Source: a candidate division KSB1 bacterium (GTDB taxonomy: Bacteria > Zhuqueibacterota > Zhuqueibacteria > JANLFK01 > Oleimicrobiaceae). Taken from it: DNA of 64,000 nt. A program made the position numbers and the translations under genes. The notes beneath the pieces are model-generated. The model did not search any database. It saw only the letters and a program-made list of their open reading frames with translations, and was not told the origin of the DNA. Shown here one piece after another: positions 1 through 8,841 of the stretch; positions within the stretch are counted from its first letter, which is position 1; every line of letters starts with the position of its first letter. The stretch is taken from NCBI GenBank assembly GCA_034506335.1, contig JAPDPR010000004.1, forward strand, positions 46,233 to 110,232, given 5' to 3'.

Positions 1-72
1 AAGGGGCTGCGGCTGGTGTACGAGGCGCCGCTGCTTCGCCACTTTACCGCCCGCTTGGAGGAGGTGTCGTGA
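1..72 (+). CDS. C-terminal end of an unidentified protein (partial)
   Basis: An open frame enters from the left edge and ends at TGA 70-72. Only 23 residues are visible (ending LLRHFTARLEEVS), too few to identify a family. Its stop overlaps the GTG start of the HAD gene as GTGA, so the two are very probably translationally coupled. Beta-phosphoglucomutase-like genes often follow a sugar phosphorylase or glycosidase, but nothing in these residues proves that here. Confidence 0.6.
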   Translation, partial: KGLRLVYEAPLLRHFTARLEEVS

Positions 73-743
73 TCCGCGCTGTGCTGTTTGACTTTGACGG
101 CGTCATCGGCGACACCATGTCGTGGCATCTGCGGGCCTGGAAAGAAGTTCTCGCCACGGTGGGCATCACGCTCGTGCCGGAAATGGTTTTGAAAAACGAA
201 GGGAGGCCGGCGGGGGAAATTGCAAAGATCATCGCAGACGCCGTGGGCGTCCCTATGACCCGAGAGCAGGCGGAAGAAATTGCCCGCCGCAAGAATGAGC
301 GCTTTAGGGAGCTCCACCGGGCCACCGCAGCGCGTGGCTCTGTTGAGCTGGTGGAGGAGCTCAAGAGCAGGCGCGTGAAGGTAGCCTTGGTCACCGGTAC
401 CGAGAGGGCCAATGTGCACGCGGTGCTGCCGGCGGAGCTGGTGGCCATGTTCGACGCTATTGTGGCTGCGGGCGACGCCCACCGCGGGAAGCCACACCCG
501 GACCCTTATCTGCTTGCGGCCCGGCGTGTGGGCGTGGACCCTGTGCACTGTTTGGTGGTGGAGAACGCGCCGTCAGGCATCCGTGCAGCGCGAGAGGCGG
601 GTATGAAGTGCGTGGCCCTGCGGACGACACTGCCCGACCAGTACCTGCAGGGCGCGGACCTCATCGTCGATGACTTGCCTGCTTTGCTTGCGCTCCTTGA
701 CGGTCTGCACGTGGGGGTAACCCCTGGGCGAAAAAGGGCTTGA
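69..743 (+). CDS. HAD-superfamily hydrolase, beta-phosphoglucomutase-like
   Basis: A 224-residue HAD protein, the usual size for the beta-phosphoglucomutase/phosphatase subfamily. Motif I is DFDGVIGDT with D8 (nucleophile) and D10 (acid/base). Motif II is VTGT with T109, motif III is the lysine of GKPHPDP (K141), and motif IV is VVENAPSG with E165/N166. Between motifs I and II lies a helical cap of about 75 residues, as in C1-cap enzymes acting on sugar phosphates. The substrate cannot be read from the sequence: phosphoglucomutase or a phosphosugar/phosphoglycolate phosphatase are all possible. GTG is taken as the start because it overlaps the upstream stop. The -35 box of the next promoter overlaps this gene's stop codon. 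Confidence 0.85.
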   Translation: MIRAVLFDFDGVIGDTMSWHLRAWKEVLATVGITLVPEMVLKNEGRPAGEIAKIIADAVGVPMTREQAEEIARRKNERFRELHRATAARGSVELVEELKSRRVKVALVTGTERANVHAVLPAELVAMFDAIVAAGDAHRGKPHPDPYLLAARRVGVDPVHCLVVENAPSGIRAAREAGMKCVALRTTLPDQYLQGADLIVDDLPALLALLDGLHVGVTPGRKRA

Positions 744-768
744 TTTTCCAGGGTCGTTTCGCTACATT
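740..768 (+). promoter_or_regulatory. Candidate promoter for the envelope operon
   Basis: TTGATT (740-745), a 17-nt spacer and TACATT (763-768) followed by TC. It matches the TTG-N20-TAnnTT layout seen at other gene starts in this window. It lies about 195 nt upstream of the first operon gene, so a leader RNA is expected. Confidence 0.5.
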
Positions 769-913
769 TCCCGGCGCAGCGAAACTAAATGGGAGGTCGC
801 CTCGAGTCTATCCTTGTGACAGTTTTCCAGTTCAGTGCAGCGGATGATTACCTTGCGGGAGGGGTGTGGGGTCGGACGACGACTCGGAGGGCGACTTTGC
901 GATTGGCAGCAGC

Positions 914-949
914 GACCGGGTGCCAAGCGTTTGAGTGCCCGGTCTTTTT
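914..949 (+). terminator. Intrinsic terminator or attenuator hairpin in a leader
   Basis: GACCGGG (914-920) pairs with CCCGGTC (938-944), followed directly by five T (945-949). It sits downstream of the promoter at 740-768 and only 15 nt before the ATG at 965. It therefore either ends transcription from the HAD gene or acts as an attenuator for the next operon. Confidence 0.7.
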
Positions 950-964
950 GTATGAGAAAGAACG

Positions 965-2155
965 ATGAGGTGGTACGGAACCCTGGCAGCCGGTGTCCTA
1001 TGGGTCGGGCTGGCCTGCAGCCCTGAGTCACCGAGCCGTTCGGATGCCCACGCCCCGCGTCTCCTCGAACTGAGGGTCCCCGAGGTATTCAACCGTTCCC
1101 AGTGGTACCTTGTGCAGGCGCTGGTGAGCGACCCACAGGGTGTGGAGGATGTGCGTTTCGTGCTGCTCACGCGCTACGCTCAGGCAACTGTGGCAGGCAC
1201 CGACACCCTGTGGGACGATGGAGGGTTCCTGCGCCCCGGCGATGGGGACGAGATCGCCAGGGATGGCGTCTTTTCCCAGCGCGTACGGTATTCGTCCCCG
1301 CAGAGCGGGATAGAGAAGATCTCTTTAGAATTCCGCGCTGTCGACCAGGGCGGCCACTGGTCCGAGCCGGTGGTCAAAACGGCGGTCTTGCGGGCTAACG
1401 CCGCGCCGCAGATCGTGGACCTCTTCGTGCCGGACAGCTTGCCCAGCGGCTTCCCAGGGACCCGACTCATTTACGCGGATGTGGTGGATTCGCAGGGGGT
1501 GGCGGACGTGAGCAGAGTTGCCTTCCGAGCTCTGCGCGGAGGCGCCTGGGCCTTTGAGGGAGAGCTCCTGGACGATGGCAGTCAAGGGGATGAGCACGCG
1601 GGCGACGGGCGCTTCAGCTTGGGTCTGGAGGCATCCTTCGCCGCAGGCAAGATAGGCAACTATGAGCTGGTTTTCGTGGCAAGCGATTTGGGCGGGGCAC
1701 AAAGTCCGGAGGTGCGCGCCTGGCTGTTCATTGCCAACGAACCGCCGGTGCTGAGCCATGTCAGCGTCCCAGACTCGGTGGAAAAACCCGCACGCGGTGC
1801 CCTCCTTGTCCGCATCACCGCCCAAGTTGATGATCCCCAGTCATTGGTCGACATTAAGCGTGTCGGGTTCACCTCTCGCAAGCCGGACTCCACATTTGCC
1901 AACGCCGGGCAGCCAATCCCCATGGTTGACAACGGCGTCGCTTTTGATCCCTCTGTGGCCTATGCTTACGGCGACGAGGTGGCAGGCGATGGTACCTACA
2001 CCTTCACGCTGGTGGTGTATGCCGACCAGGATGCCCGGCAATGGGACCCGCAAGGGAATCCCATTCAGCAGGGGTGGTACACATTCACCTTCATAGCGGA
2101 GGATAAAGTTGGCAACGTCAGTGAGGCGGTTAGCCGTTCGTTCAAGGTTCGGTAG
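965..2155 (+). CDS. Exported lipoprotein-like protein with three Ig-like repeats
   Basis: 396 residues. The N-terminus has a short hydrophobic signal ending WVGLACS, an imperfect lipobox with Cys18, so membrane anchoring is likely but not certain. The rest is three divergent copies of a domain of about 110 residues. Each contains a DDG...GDE.A.DG.(F/Y) motif (around residues 80-100, 200-220 and 335-350), ends near a V..FVA.D..G strand and is followed by a linker such as NAAPQIVDLFVPDS. The acidic motif resembles a calcium-binding or turn motif in beta-sandwich modules. No enzyme motif is seen. It starts the operon with the T9SS-sorted propeller, whose TTG start lies inside this gene, so a shared surface role is inferred. 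Confidence 0.75.
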   Translation: MRWYGTLAAGVLWVGLACSPESPSRSDAHAPRLLELRVPEVFNRSQWYLVQALVSDPQGVEDVRFVLLTRYAQATVAGTDTLWDDGGFLRPGDGDEIARDGVFSQRVRYSSPQSGIEKISLEFRAVDQGGHWSEPVVKTAVLRANAAPQIVDLFVPDSLPSGFPGTRLIYADVVDSQGVADVSRVAFRALRGGAWAFEGELLDDGSQGDEHAGDGRFSLGLEASFAAGKIGNYELVFVASDLGGAQSPEVRAWLFIANEPPVLSHVSVPDSVEKPARGALLVRITAQVDDPQSLVDIKRVGFTSRKPDSTFANAGQPIPMVDNGVAFDPSVAYAYGDEVAGDGTYTFTLVVYADQDARQWDPQGNPIQQGWYTFTFIAEDKVGNVSEAVSRSFKVR

Positions 2156-3608
2156 AGCAACGAGGGCCATCCTGTGCTTGGCAGGCCTCCTCGCGCTCCT
2201 GCTCGGGCTGCACTCGTTGGGTTGGGCACAGGCGGGGCGGATTAGCAGCTACCGCTTCGACCAGCCACCGCCAGAGCCGCGCCTCGCGAGCAACGCCGTC
2301 ACCGATATCGTGGTGGCGGGAACCCAAGTGTGGGTGGGTACCGGTGGCGGACTCAGCGTTAGTGACGACGGAGGCAAGACCTGGCGCTCGTATGGTGCGG
2401 CGCATGGCTTGGGCAAGGGAGGCATCTCGGCCCTTGTGGTGCGCGGTGATACCATCTGGACCGCCACGGCATTCGATACGGTGATTACCAACATCGGCGC
2501 GCTTCCTGCAGGTGGAGGGTTGTCGTACAGCACCGATGGCGGCCGCACGTGGCAGTGGGTGCCGCAACCTGGCCCCACACCGGTGCAGAACGTCACCTAT
2601 GACATCGCCCTTACTGACAGCGCGGTCTGGATCGCCAGCTGGGGTGGCGGGTTGCGCCGCTCCCGGGACATGGGGCAAACCTGGGAGGTGGTGACGCCGG
2701 ACACGTTCCTTTTCGACCCGTTCGGAAATCTCAATCATCGGGCATTCGCCGTCATCGCCGTCGAGGAAACCCTCTGGGTGGGCACGGCCAAAGGGATTAA
2801 CAAGTCCATCGATGGGGGGCGCACCTGGGTGAACATGAACCACCACAATCAGGACCACCCGATCTCCGGCAACTTTGTGGTGGCCCTTGCGCACCAGCGC
2901 CTTGGTAGCAAATCCCTCCTGTGGGCCGCCACAATCGAGGCGGAGGACCCCGGGGAATTTCGTGCGGTTTCCGTGTCGGAGGATGGAGGGAAATCCTGGC
3001 GCCCCGTGCTGCGCGGGGAATTTGTGCACAACTTCGGTTTTGACCCCGTGATCGGCACCGTTTATGCAGTGTCGGACAATGGCCTGTGGAAATCGGTGGC
3101 AGTTGACTCGTTTCTCGTCTTTCCCCCTATTCGGGACAGTCAGAGTGGGGAGCGGATCCTCACCAGCCAGTTCTACTGCGTGGCCGTTGACCTGGCGAAC
3201 TTTCTTTGGGTGGGCACGGCAGACGGCCTTGCGAAGACCGACAATAATGGCTACACGTGGGCGGTCTTCCGCGCTTTTGTGCCAACTGGCACGGGTGGAA
3301 CACCCCGTACGTATGCCTATCCCAACCCTTTTTCTCCCATGCGGCACAACCAACTTGGAGGCGATGGGTACGTGCGTTTCCAGTACAACACCACTCGGCC
3401 GACGCGCGTGACCATTCGCGTGTACGACTTTGCTCTGGAGCTGGTGGCTACCGTGGTTGAGGGGAAAGCACGTCCTGCCGGCGATTTCAGCGAGGCGTGG
3501 AATGGACGCAACGACCGCGGCGACGTTGTGGCCAACGGCGTCTATTTCTACCGGCTCGACTTGGAGGGCGAGGGCAGCTTCTGGGGCAAGGTGATGATTC
3601 TGAACTGA
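2109..3608 (+). CDS. T9SS-sorted surface beta-propeller protein (BNR/YCF48-like)
   Basis: 499 residues. A signal peptide (hydrophobic core about residues 21-39, ending SLGWAQA) is followed by repeated propeller blades of the type VWVGTGGGLSVSDDGGKTW (about residues 70-90, 150-160, 235-245, 295-305 and 370-385), as in BNR/sortilin/YCF48-like repeats. The last 90 residues begin YAYPNPFSP and end with NGVYFYRLD...GKVMILN, the FlgD-like Ig domain typical of type A T9SS cargo. The TTG start is supported by GGAGG (2098-2102) six bases upstream, and it gives a 47-nt overlap with the preceding gene. It is probably exported across the outer membrane and attached to the surface. The downstream PorV-like proteins fit this role. 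Confidence 0.8.
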   Translation: MATSVRRLAVRSRFGRATRAILCLAGLLALLLGLHSLGWAQAGRISSYRFDQPPPEPRLASNAVTDIVVAGTQVWVGTGGGLSVSDDGGKTWRSYGAAHGLGKGGISALVVRGDTIWTATAFDTVITNIGALPAGGGLSYSTDGGRTWQWVPQPGPTPVQNVTYDIALTDSAVWIASWGGGLRRSRDMGQTWEVVTPDTFLFDPFGNLNHRAFAVIAVEETLWVGTAKGINKSIDGGRTWVNMNHHNQDHPISGNFVVALAHQRLGSKSLLWAATIEAEDPGEFRAVSVSEDGGKSWRPVLRGEFVHNFGFDPVIGTVYAVSDNGLWKSVAVDSFLVFPPIRDSQSGERILTSQFYCVAVDLANFLWVGTADGLAKTDNNGYTWAVFRAFVPTGTGGTPRTYAYPNPFSPMRHNQLGGDGYVRFQYNTTRPTRVTIRVYDFALELVATVVEGKARPAGDFSEAWNGRNDRGDVVANGVYFYRLDLEGEGSFWGKVMILN

Positions 3609-3619
3609 GCGGAGGCGTG

Positions 3620-4576
3620 ATGAAGGTTCGATTGCTGGCGGCGCTAGTGGCCTTGGGATGGGGTGTGGCCAGTGCGGCAGAGGGCTCGGGTGGCTATGCC
3701 GGGGCTTTTCTCCGCATGGGGCTGGCCCCGCGTGCCCAGGCCATGGGTGACGCCTACGTAGCCGTTCCCCAGGGGGCATACGTTGGGCTATACAATCCCG
3801 CAGGGGTAGCGCTCCTCCCGGGGCCAGAGTTTGCGGTGGCTGCCGGAGCTCTGACCTTGGATCGGTCGCTCTTTGTGGTTGGCTTCTCGCTGCCGGTTCG
3901 ACCCAAGGGCCACGGCGCCATGGATGGTGGTGTAGGATTTACGTGGATTCATGCCGGTGTAGACAATATCGACGGTCGTGACAGTGACGGCGTGCCCATT
4001 GGCACCTTTTCCAACTCGGAGAATGCGTTCGCCCTGACATTCGCGGTAAGACCACACAGGGTGCTCACGGTGGGCCTTACCGGGGCGATTCTGTACAATC
4101 GGCTGCCAGGTGTCACACGGGAAAATGGCGCGCTCACCAGCTCGGGTGTTGGCCTCACCGCGGGTGCCATGCTCACACCGTGGCGGGGGTTGACGGTGGG
4201 CGTGGCGTTGCACAATATCAACGCCAAATACACCTGGAACACTGAGAAGGTCTACGAACGCGGGACCGCAGTGACGGACCGGTTTCCCGTCTCCCTGCGG
4301 ATGGGTGCCTCGTATCGCTTGGGCGAGGACAAAATGCTCGCCAGCGTGGAACTGGAGCAAAATGAAAAGCTCGGCACCCTGTATCGGCTGGGAATAGAGG
4401 CGGCAATTGCCAAGCAGTTAGCGCTGCGTGGCGGCCTCAACAACGGTCGCCTGCGGGTGGGTGTTGGATTCATCTTTCCAGTCCTTGGTCATCGCGCCGG
4501 GTTGGACTATGCCTATCTCGCGAGCGTGGAAGGCCTGGGCGCCGACCACATGTTCGGATGGGTCTTTTACTTGTGA
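3620..4576 (+). CDS. PorV/PorQ-family outer-membrane barrel protein (first copy)
   Basis: 318 residues with a cleavable signal ending ASAAEG. The N-terminus carries the family signature, a run like GAFLRMGLAPRAQAMGDAYVA followed by YNPAGVALLPG. The rest is alternating beta-strands ending in DYAYLAS..GLGADHMFGWVFYL, with a C-terminal aromatic-hydrophobic strand as in outer-membrane barrels. PorV-type proteins shuttle or retain T9SS cargo at the outer membrane in Bacteroidota. Its position just after a T9SS-sorted propeller supports such a role here. The start ATG 3620 is chosen because GGAGG (3611-3615) precedes it and the signal peptide begins there. Confidence 0.8.
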   Translation: MKVRLLAALVALGWGVASAAEGSGGYAGAFLRMGLAPRAQAMGDAYVAVPQGAYVGLYNPAGVALLPGPEFAVAAGALTLDRSLFVVGFSLPVRPKGHGAMDGGVGFTWIHAGVDNIDGRDSDGVPIGTFSNSENAFALTFAVRPHRVLTVGLTGAILYNRLPGVTRENGALTSSGVGLTAGAMLTPWRGLTVGVALHNINAKYTWNTEKVYERGTAVTDRFPVSLRMGASYRLGEDKMLASVELEQNEKLGTLYRLGIEAAIAKQLALRGGLNNGRLRVGVGFIFPVLGHRAGLDYAYLASVEGLGADHMFGWVFYL

Positions 4577-4592
4577 GACGAGGAGGGCGCTC

Positions 4593-5495
4593 ATGCGACG
4601 CGGGCTGTGCGTGCTGCTCCTGGTGAGTGTTGCTCATGGCGGCCAACCGGGCAGTACCGGCTTTGCAGTGCTCAAGCTGACAACCGGTGCGCGGGCGATG
4701 GGCATGGCTGGCGCAGGCGGTGTGACTGCCTCGGACGCGAGTGCTGTGTACTCGAACCCCGCAGCCCTCACTACGCTCCGCGGGAGCGAGGTGTATCTGA
4801 GCCACAATGAATGGCTGCTGGGTACAGACCACGACGCCGTGGCAGTTGCGGTAGTTGGTGCAAAGCAGGCTTGGGGGGTAAGTGTGGCTCACTTGGCAGT
4901 GGGGGACATCGAGTTGCGCACCGGCCCTTCAACCGAGCCGCTGGCGTTGGTCTCCGCCCACGAAGTAGTGGTCGGCCTGAGCTACGCGAGGCGCTGGCAT
5001 CCCCGGGTGCAGTTGGGCGCCACGGCAAAATACGTGTACAGCAAAATCTATCTCGATACCGCCAGTGGGGGAGCCGTGGACCTGGGTGCGCGGTACGAAA
5101 CAGGTCTGGCGGGTATGGTCTGCGGTGTGGCGCTGCGAAACCTTGGGGGAACAGGTAGGCTTCGCGATGAGCGGATTGCGTTACCATTTCAGCTCCAGGC
5201 TGGGGTGGCGTTACCGATGAGCCTCGACGCTTGGGATACACAGTTCCTCCTCGCCTCTGACCTCGTGGCCGAGCGCGGTCAAACGCTACGCATGCTCGTG
5301 GGGCTGGAAGGAGTGGTGCGCGGAATCGCAGCATTGCGTGTAGGCTATGCTGGCGGGTATGCGACGCATGGATTGTCTGCTGGGCTCGGCCTGCGCAGTG
5401 GCCGATATCGCATAGATTACGCGTATACGCCATTCAAGGACCAACTGGGCGCCACCCAGCAGCTCTCCTTGTCCATAGGTCTTGGGAAGCGATAA
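4593..5495 (+). CDS. PorV/PorQ-family outer-membrane barrel protein (second copy)
   Basis: 300 residues, signal peptide ending SVAHGG. It carries the same family opening as the preceding gene (LKLTTGARAMGMAGAGGV, then YSNPAALTTLRG) and the same C-terminal pattern (YRIDYAYTP...LSLSIGLGKR). It is clearly a paralogue but diverged enough to suggest a separate partner. AGGAGGG (4581-4587) and ATG 4593 set the start, 16 nt after the first copy. It is the last gene of the surface operon before a metabolic gene that follows by only 13 nt. Confidence 0.8.
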   Translation: MRRGLCVLLLVSVAHGGQPGSTGFAVLKLTTGARAMGMAGAGGVTASDASAVYSNPAALTTLRGSEVYLSHNEWLLGTDHDAVAVAVVGAKQAWGVSVAHLAVGDIELRTGPSTEPLALVSAHEVVVGLSYARRWHPRVQLGATAKYVYSKIYLDTASGGAVDLGARYETGLAGMVCGVALRNLGGTGRLRDERIALPFQLQAGVALPMSLDAWDTQFLLASDLVAERGQTLRMLVGLEGVVRGIAALRVGYAGGYATHGLSAGLGLRSGRYRIDYAYTPFKDQLGATQQLSLSIGLGKR

Positions 5496-5508
5496 GGACG
5501 GAGGTGGC

Positions 5509-6627
5509 ATGGCTAAGTATCGCATCGCGTGGTTGCCAGGAGACGGTATCGGTCGAGATGTCATGGACGCCGCGCGCATCGTGCTGGACAAGCTCCAGTT
5601 TGACGCTGAGTACATCCCCGGCGACATTGGCTGGGAGTTTTGGTGCAAGGAAGGTAATCCGCTTCCTGACCGCACCATCAAACTGCTCAAGGAAACCGAC
5701 TGCTGCCTGTTCGGAGCGATAACGTCCAAGCCGAAAGAGGAGGCAGAAAAGGAGCTGAGCCCTGAGCTGCAGGGCAAGGGGCTCGTCTACTCCAGCCCGA
5801 TTGTGCGCTTGCGGCAGGAGTTCAATCTCCGCACCAATTTGCGCCCGTGCCGCGCCTATGAGGGCAATCCCTTGAACTACCGGGAAGGGATTGACCTCGT
5901 GGTGTTCCGCGAAAACACCGAAGATCTCTACGCCGGGGTGGAATTCCACCCAGTGCCTCGGGCGGTGCGCAGCGTACTGGAGGAATATCATCCCAAGATG
6001 CGGCGCTTCGCCGGCGTCCCCGACGAGGATATGGCAATCTCGCTGCGTATCGTGACCCGCCAGGCCAGCCGGAATATCGTCCGCGATGCGTTCGAATACG
6101 CGCGCAAGCACGGCTATAAGAGCGTGACCGTGGTGGAAAAACCCAATGTGGTTCGCGAGACCTCCGGGCTGATGATCCGCGAAGCGCGCAACGTGGCCCA
6201 AGAGTATCCGGATATTCAGCTGTGGGAAGCCAATATCGACGCGATGTGCATGTGGCTGCTGAAGAACCCGCTTGACTACGGAGTACTGGTCACTTCCAAC
6301 ATGTTCGGCGATATCATTTCCGACCTCTGCGCCCAGCTTGTGGGGGGCATGGGCTTTGCGAGTAGCGGCAACATCGGCGACAACTATGCCATCTTTGAAC
6401 CGACCCACGGTTCTGCCCCTAAGTACGCCGGGCAGTACAAGGTGAATCCCATGGCGATGCTTTTGGCCGTAAAGCTCATGTTCGACTGGTTAGATGAGAC
6501 GGAGATGGCGCAGCGCCTGGAAGGGGCTATCGCTCAAGTGATCAAAGAGGGGAAGGTGCGCACGTATGACATGGGCGGCAACGCGAGCACGTTGGATATG
6601 GCGCGCGCCGTAGCTAGCAAGTTATGA
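5509..6627 (+). CDS. Isocitrate/isopropylmalate dehydrogenase family, probably NADP-isocitrate type
   Basis: 372 residues covering the whole beta-decarboxylating dehydrogenase fold. LPGDGIGRDV opens the protein, LRP..AYEG carries a substrate arginine, and RENTEDLYAGVE is the isocitrate-type version of a loop that differs in isopropylmalate dehydrogenases. FGDIISDLCAQLVGG supplies the metal-binding aspartates. The cofactor loop HGSAPKYAG has Lys-Tyr where E. coli isocitrate dehydrogenase has its NADP-selective pair, so NADP is inferred. The serine that binds the isocitrate gamma-carboxylate is present, but the neighbouring Asn is Ile, so homoisocitrate or tartrate as substrate is not excluded. 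GGAGG at 5500-5504 precedes ATG 5509. Confidence 0.8.
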   Translation: MAKYRIAWLPGDGIGRDVMDAARIVLDKLQFDAEYIPGDIGWEFWCKEGNPLPDRTIKLLKETDCCLFGAITSKPKEEAEKELSPELQGKGLVYSSPIVRLRQEFNLRTNLRPCRAYEGNPLNYREGIDLVVFRENTEDLYAGVEFHPVPRAVRSVLEEYHPKMRRFAGVPDEDMAISLRIVTRQASRNIVRDAFEYARKHGYKSVTVVEKPNVVRETSGLMIREARNVAQEYPDIQLWEANIDAMCMWLLKNPLDYGVLVTSNMFGDIISDLCAQLVGGMGFASSGNIGDNYAIFEPTHGSAPKYAGQYKVNPMAMLLAVKLMFDWLDETEMAQRLEGAIAQVIKEGKVRTYDMGGNASTLDMARAVASKL

Positions 6628-6681
6628 GCCTAGGGGACCATTTCCAAAAACGGACAGTGTCGAGCATCGACGAGGGACAGA

Positions 6682-8841
6682 GTGAAGACAATTAACTTGG
6701 CATTGGGTGTTCACAGCCATCAGCCTGTGGGCAACTTCGACTTTGTGTTCCAGGAGGGATTCGACAAAGCCTATCGACCTTTCTTGGAAACATTAGCTCG
6801 GCACCCGCGCGTCAAAGTTGCGCTCCACTACACCGGCATCCTTTTGGAGTGGATCGCCACACGCTACCCCGACTTTGTGGCCCTCCTTCGCGAGCTGGTG
6901 GCGCGGGGACAGGTGGAGATGATGACCGGCGGCTATTACGAGCCGATAATGATTGCTATTCTCGATGAGGATAAAATTGGGCAGGTGCAAAAGCTGACCA
7001 AGTACGTGAGCGAGCTCACCGGGTATAAACCCACAGGTATGTGGCTGGCCGAACGCATCTGGGAACCTCATCTGCCCACACCCCTGCGCCGGGCGGGGAT
7101 CAGGTACACGGTCGTGGACGATGCGCACTTTAAGTACGCAGGACTGCGCGAGGAGGAGTTGCTGGGCTATCACCTTACGGAAAACGAGGGCGACGAGCTT
7201 GCCATCTTCCCCATTAGCGAACGCCTGCGGTACACCATTCCCTTCCAGGAGCCGGAGGTGACGATTGAGTACCTCCGATCTTTGGCCACGGAAGATGGCA
7301 GTCGGCTTGTGGTCTTCGCCGATGATGGGGAGAAATTTGGCATCTGGCCTGGAACCCACACTCACTGTTACCAAAACGGCTGGCTGGAGCGCTTTTTCGC
7401 CGCCCTGGAGGAGAATGCCGAGTGGATTACAATCCTCCATTTCTCCGAGGCGCTTGAGCGACTTCGTCCGGCTGGTCGTGTCTACTTGCCCACTGCCTCG
7501 TACCGGGAGATGATGGAATGGGCCTTGCCAGCCCGCGCGATTCATGAATACGAAGAGTTTGAACAGGCCCTGAAGCAGGCCGGGCTTTTGGAGCGGTACA
7601 AGATTTTCGTGCGCGGTGGCTTTTGGCGCAATTTTCTGGCAAAGTATCCCGAGGCCAACCACATGCACAAGCGCATGCTCCGGGTCAGTCGTCGGGTGAA
7701 GCGGCTGGCGGAGCGCCACCGCGGGCGAGCGGTCACCGAGGCGCGCGACCACCTGTGGGCGGCGCAGTGCAATTGCCCTTACTGGCATGGGGTGTTCGGA
7801 GGGCTGTACTTGAACAACCTGCGAGCGGCCATCTACCGGGAGCTCATAACTGCAGAGAGGCTCCTTGACCTGGTGGAACGCGGAAAGGGCGCCACATGGC
7901 TTGATGTGCAGGTCACTGACTTTGACGCAGACGGAGCCAACGAGGTCATTATCGAGACCGATCGGCTCAACCTTTATCTCGCCCCGGAGCACGGTGGGGT
8001 GCTCACGGAGCTTGACTTTAAGCCAAAGGCGATCAACCTGTTGGACACTTTAGCGCGCCGAGAGGAGGGTTACCATCGGAGGCTGGCCGCACTGGCGGCA
8101 AGCTCCCCGCAGCCTGCCGAAAGCGGAGGCGTGGCCAGTATTCATGACCTCGTGTTAGTCAAGGAGCAAGGGCTCGAGAGGCGATTGCACTACGACCGCT
8201 ACGAGCATAAAGCCCTTGTGGACCACTTTTTGGCTGAGAATACCACGCTGGAAGAGCTGGCCAGCGCTCAGTATGCAGAGTGCGGCGACTTTGTCAGGGC
8301 GCCCTATGAATTCGCCCTAGGCCGGAGGCGTGGGGCAGTAGAGGTTCTGCTGCGACGCACGGGCACGGTAGAGGTGCAGGGGCAACCGCGCGCCATTGAA
8401 CTCAGCAAGAAGATTGTGGTACGCCAGGGGAGTGACAAACTCTTGGCCGTGTACGAGCTGCGCAACAGAGAGTCGCGCGCCCTCCGCCTGCGGTTCGCTC
8501 CGGAATTCAACCTGGCCCTCCAAGCGGGACACGCGCCGGACCGCTACTTCCTTTTCGATGGGGTCAAACCGGCCGAGAGCCACCTCGCCAGCGTGGGGGA
8601 GGTGGAGCAGGTGCAAGAGGTGGCGGCCGTTGACGAGTGGCAGGGGCTGCGCGTGCGCCTGACGCTTGACAACCCCAGCACGGTTTGGCGTTTTCCGGTG
8701 GAAACCATCTCCCAGTCCGAGGGCGGGTTCGAGCGCGTGTATCAGAGCTCGGCGGTGCTCCCTGTGTGGGAGATTGTCCTGGGGGCGGGGAAGAGTTGGC
8801 GCACCCAGGTAGAGATAGCCTGCGAGGAACTTCGGCGGTGA
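6682..8841 (+). CDS. GH57 4-alpha-glucanotransferase/alpha-amylase
   Basis: 719 residues, close to the archaeal Thermococcus-type 4-alpha-glucanotransferase. The N-terminal GH57 barrel has HSHQPVGNF at 11-19, the nucleophile Glu124 in MWLAERIWEP and the acid/base Asp214 in FADDGEKFG. These positions fall almost exactly on E123 and D214 of the T. litoralis enzyme. A helical DUF1925-like part and a C-terminal beta-sandwich (DUF1926-like, about 400-719) complete the fold. There is no signal peptide, so it probably remodels glycogen or maltodextrin in the cytoplasm. It starts with GTG after a GAGGG element, and its stop overlaps the next start (GTGA). Confidence 0.92.
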   Translation: MKTINLALGVHSHQPVGNFDFVFQEGFDKAYRPFLETLARHPRVKVALHYTGILLEWIATRYPDFVALLRELVARGQVEMMTGGYYEPIMIAILDEDKIGQVQKLTKYVSELTGYKPTGMWLAERIWEPHLPTPLRRAGIRYTVVDDAHFKYAGLREEELLGYHLTENEGDELAIFPISERLRYTIPFQEPEVTIEYLRSLATEDGSRLVVFADDGEKFGIWPGTHTHCYQNGWLERFFAALEENAEWITILHFSEALERLRPAGRVYLPTASYREMMEWALPARAIHEYEEFEQALKQAGLLERYKIFVRGGFWRNFLAKYPEANHMHKRMLRVSRRVKRLAERHRGRAVTEARDHLWAAQCNCPYWHGVFGGLYLNNLRAAIYRELITAERLLDLVERGKGATWLDVQVTDFDADGANEVIIETDRLNLYLAPEHGGVLTELDFKPKAINLLDTLARREEGYHRRLAALAASSPQPAESGGVASIHDLVLVKEQGLERRLHYDRYEHKALVDHFLAENTTLEELASAQYAECGDFVRAPYEFALGRRRGAVEVLLRRTGTVEVQGQPRAIELSKKIVVRQGSDKLLAVYELRNRESRALRLRFAPEFNLALQAGHAPDRYFLFDGVKPAESHLASVGEVEQVQEVAAVDEWQGLRVRLTLDNPSTVWRFPVETISQSEGGFERVYQSSAVLPVWEIVLGAGKSWRTQVEIACEELRR

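Noticed and set aside
2142-3779. 545-codon open frame on the minus strand
   Set aside because: It lies exactly opposite the T9SS propeller and PorV genes, has no ribosome site, and its translation is arginine/proline/histidine-rich shadow text.
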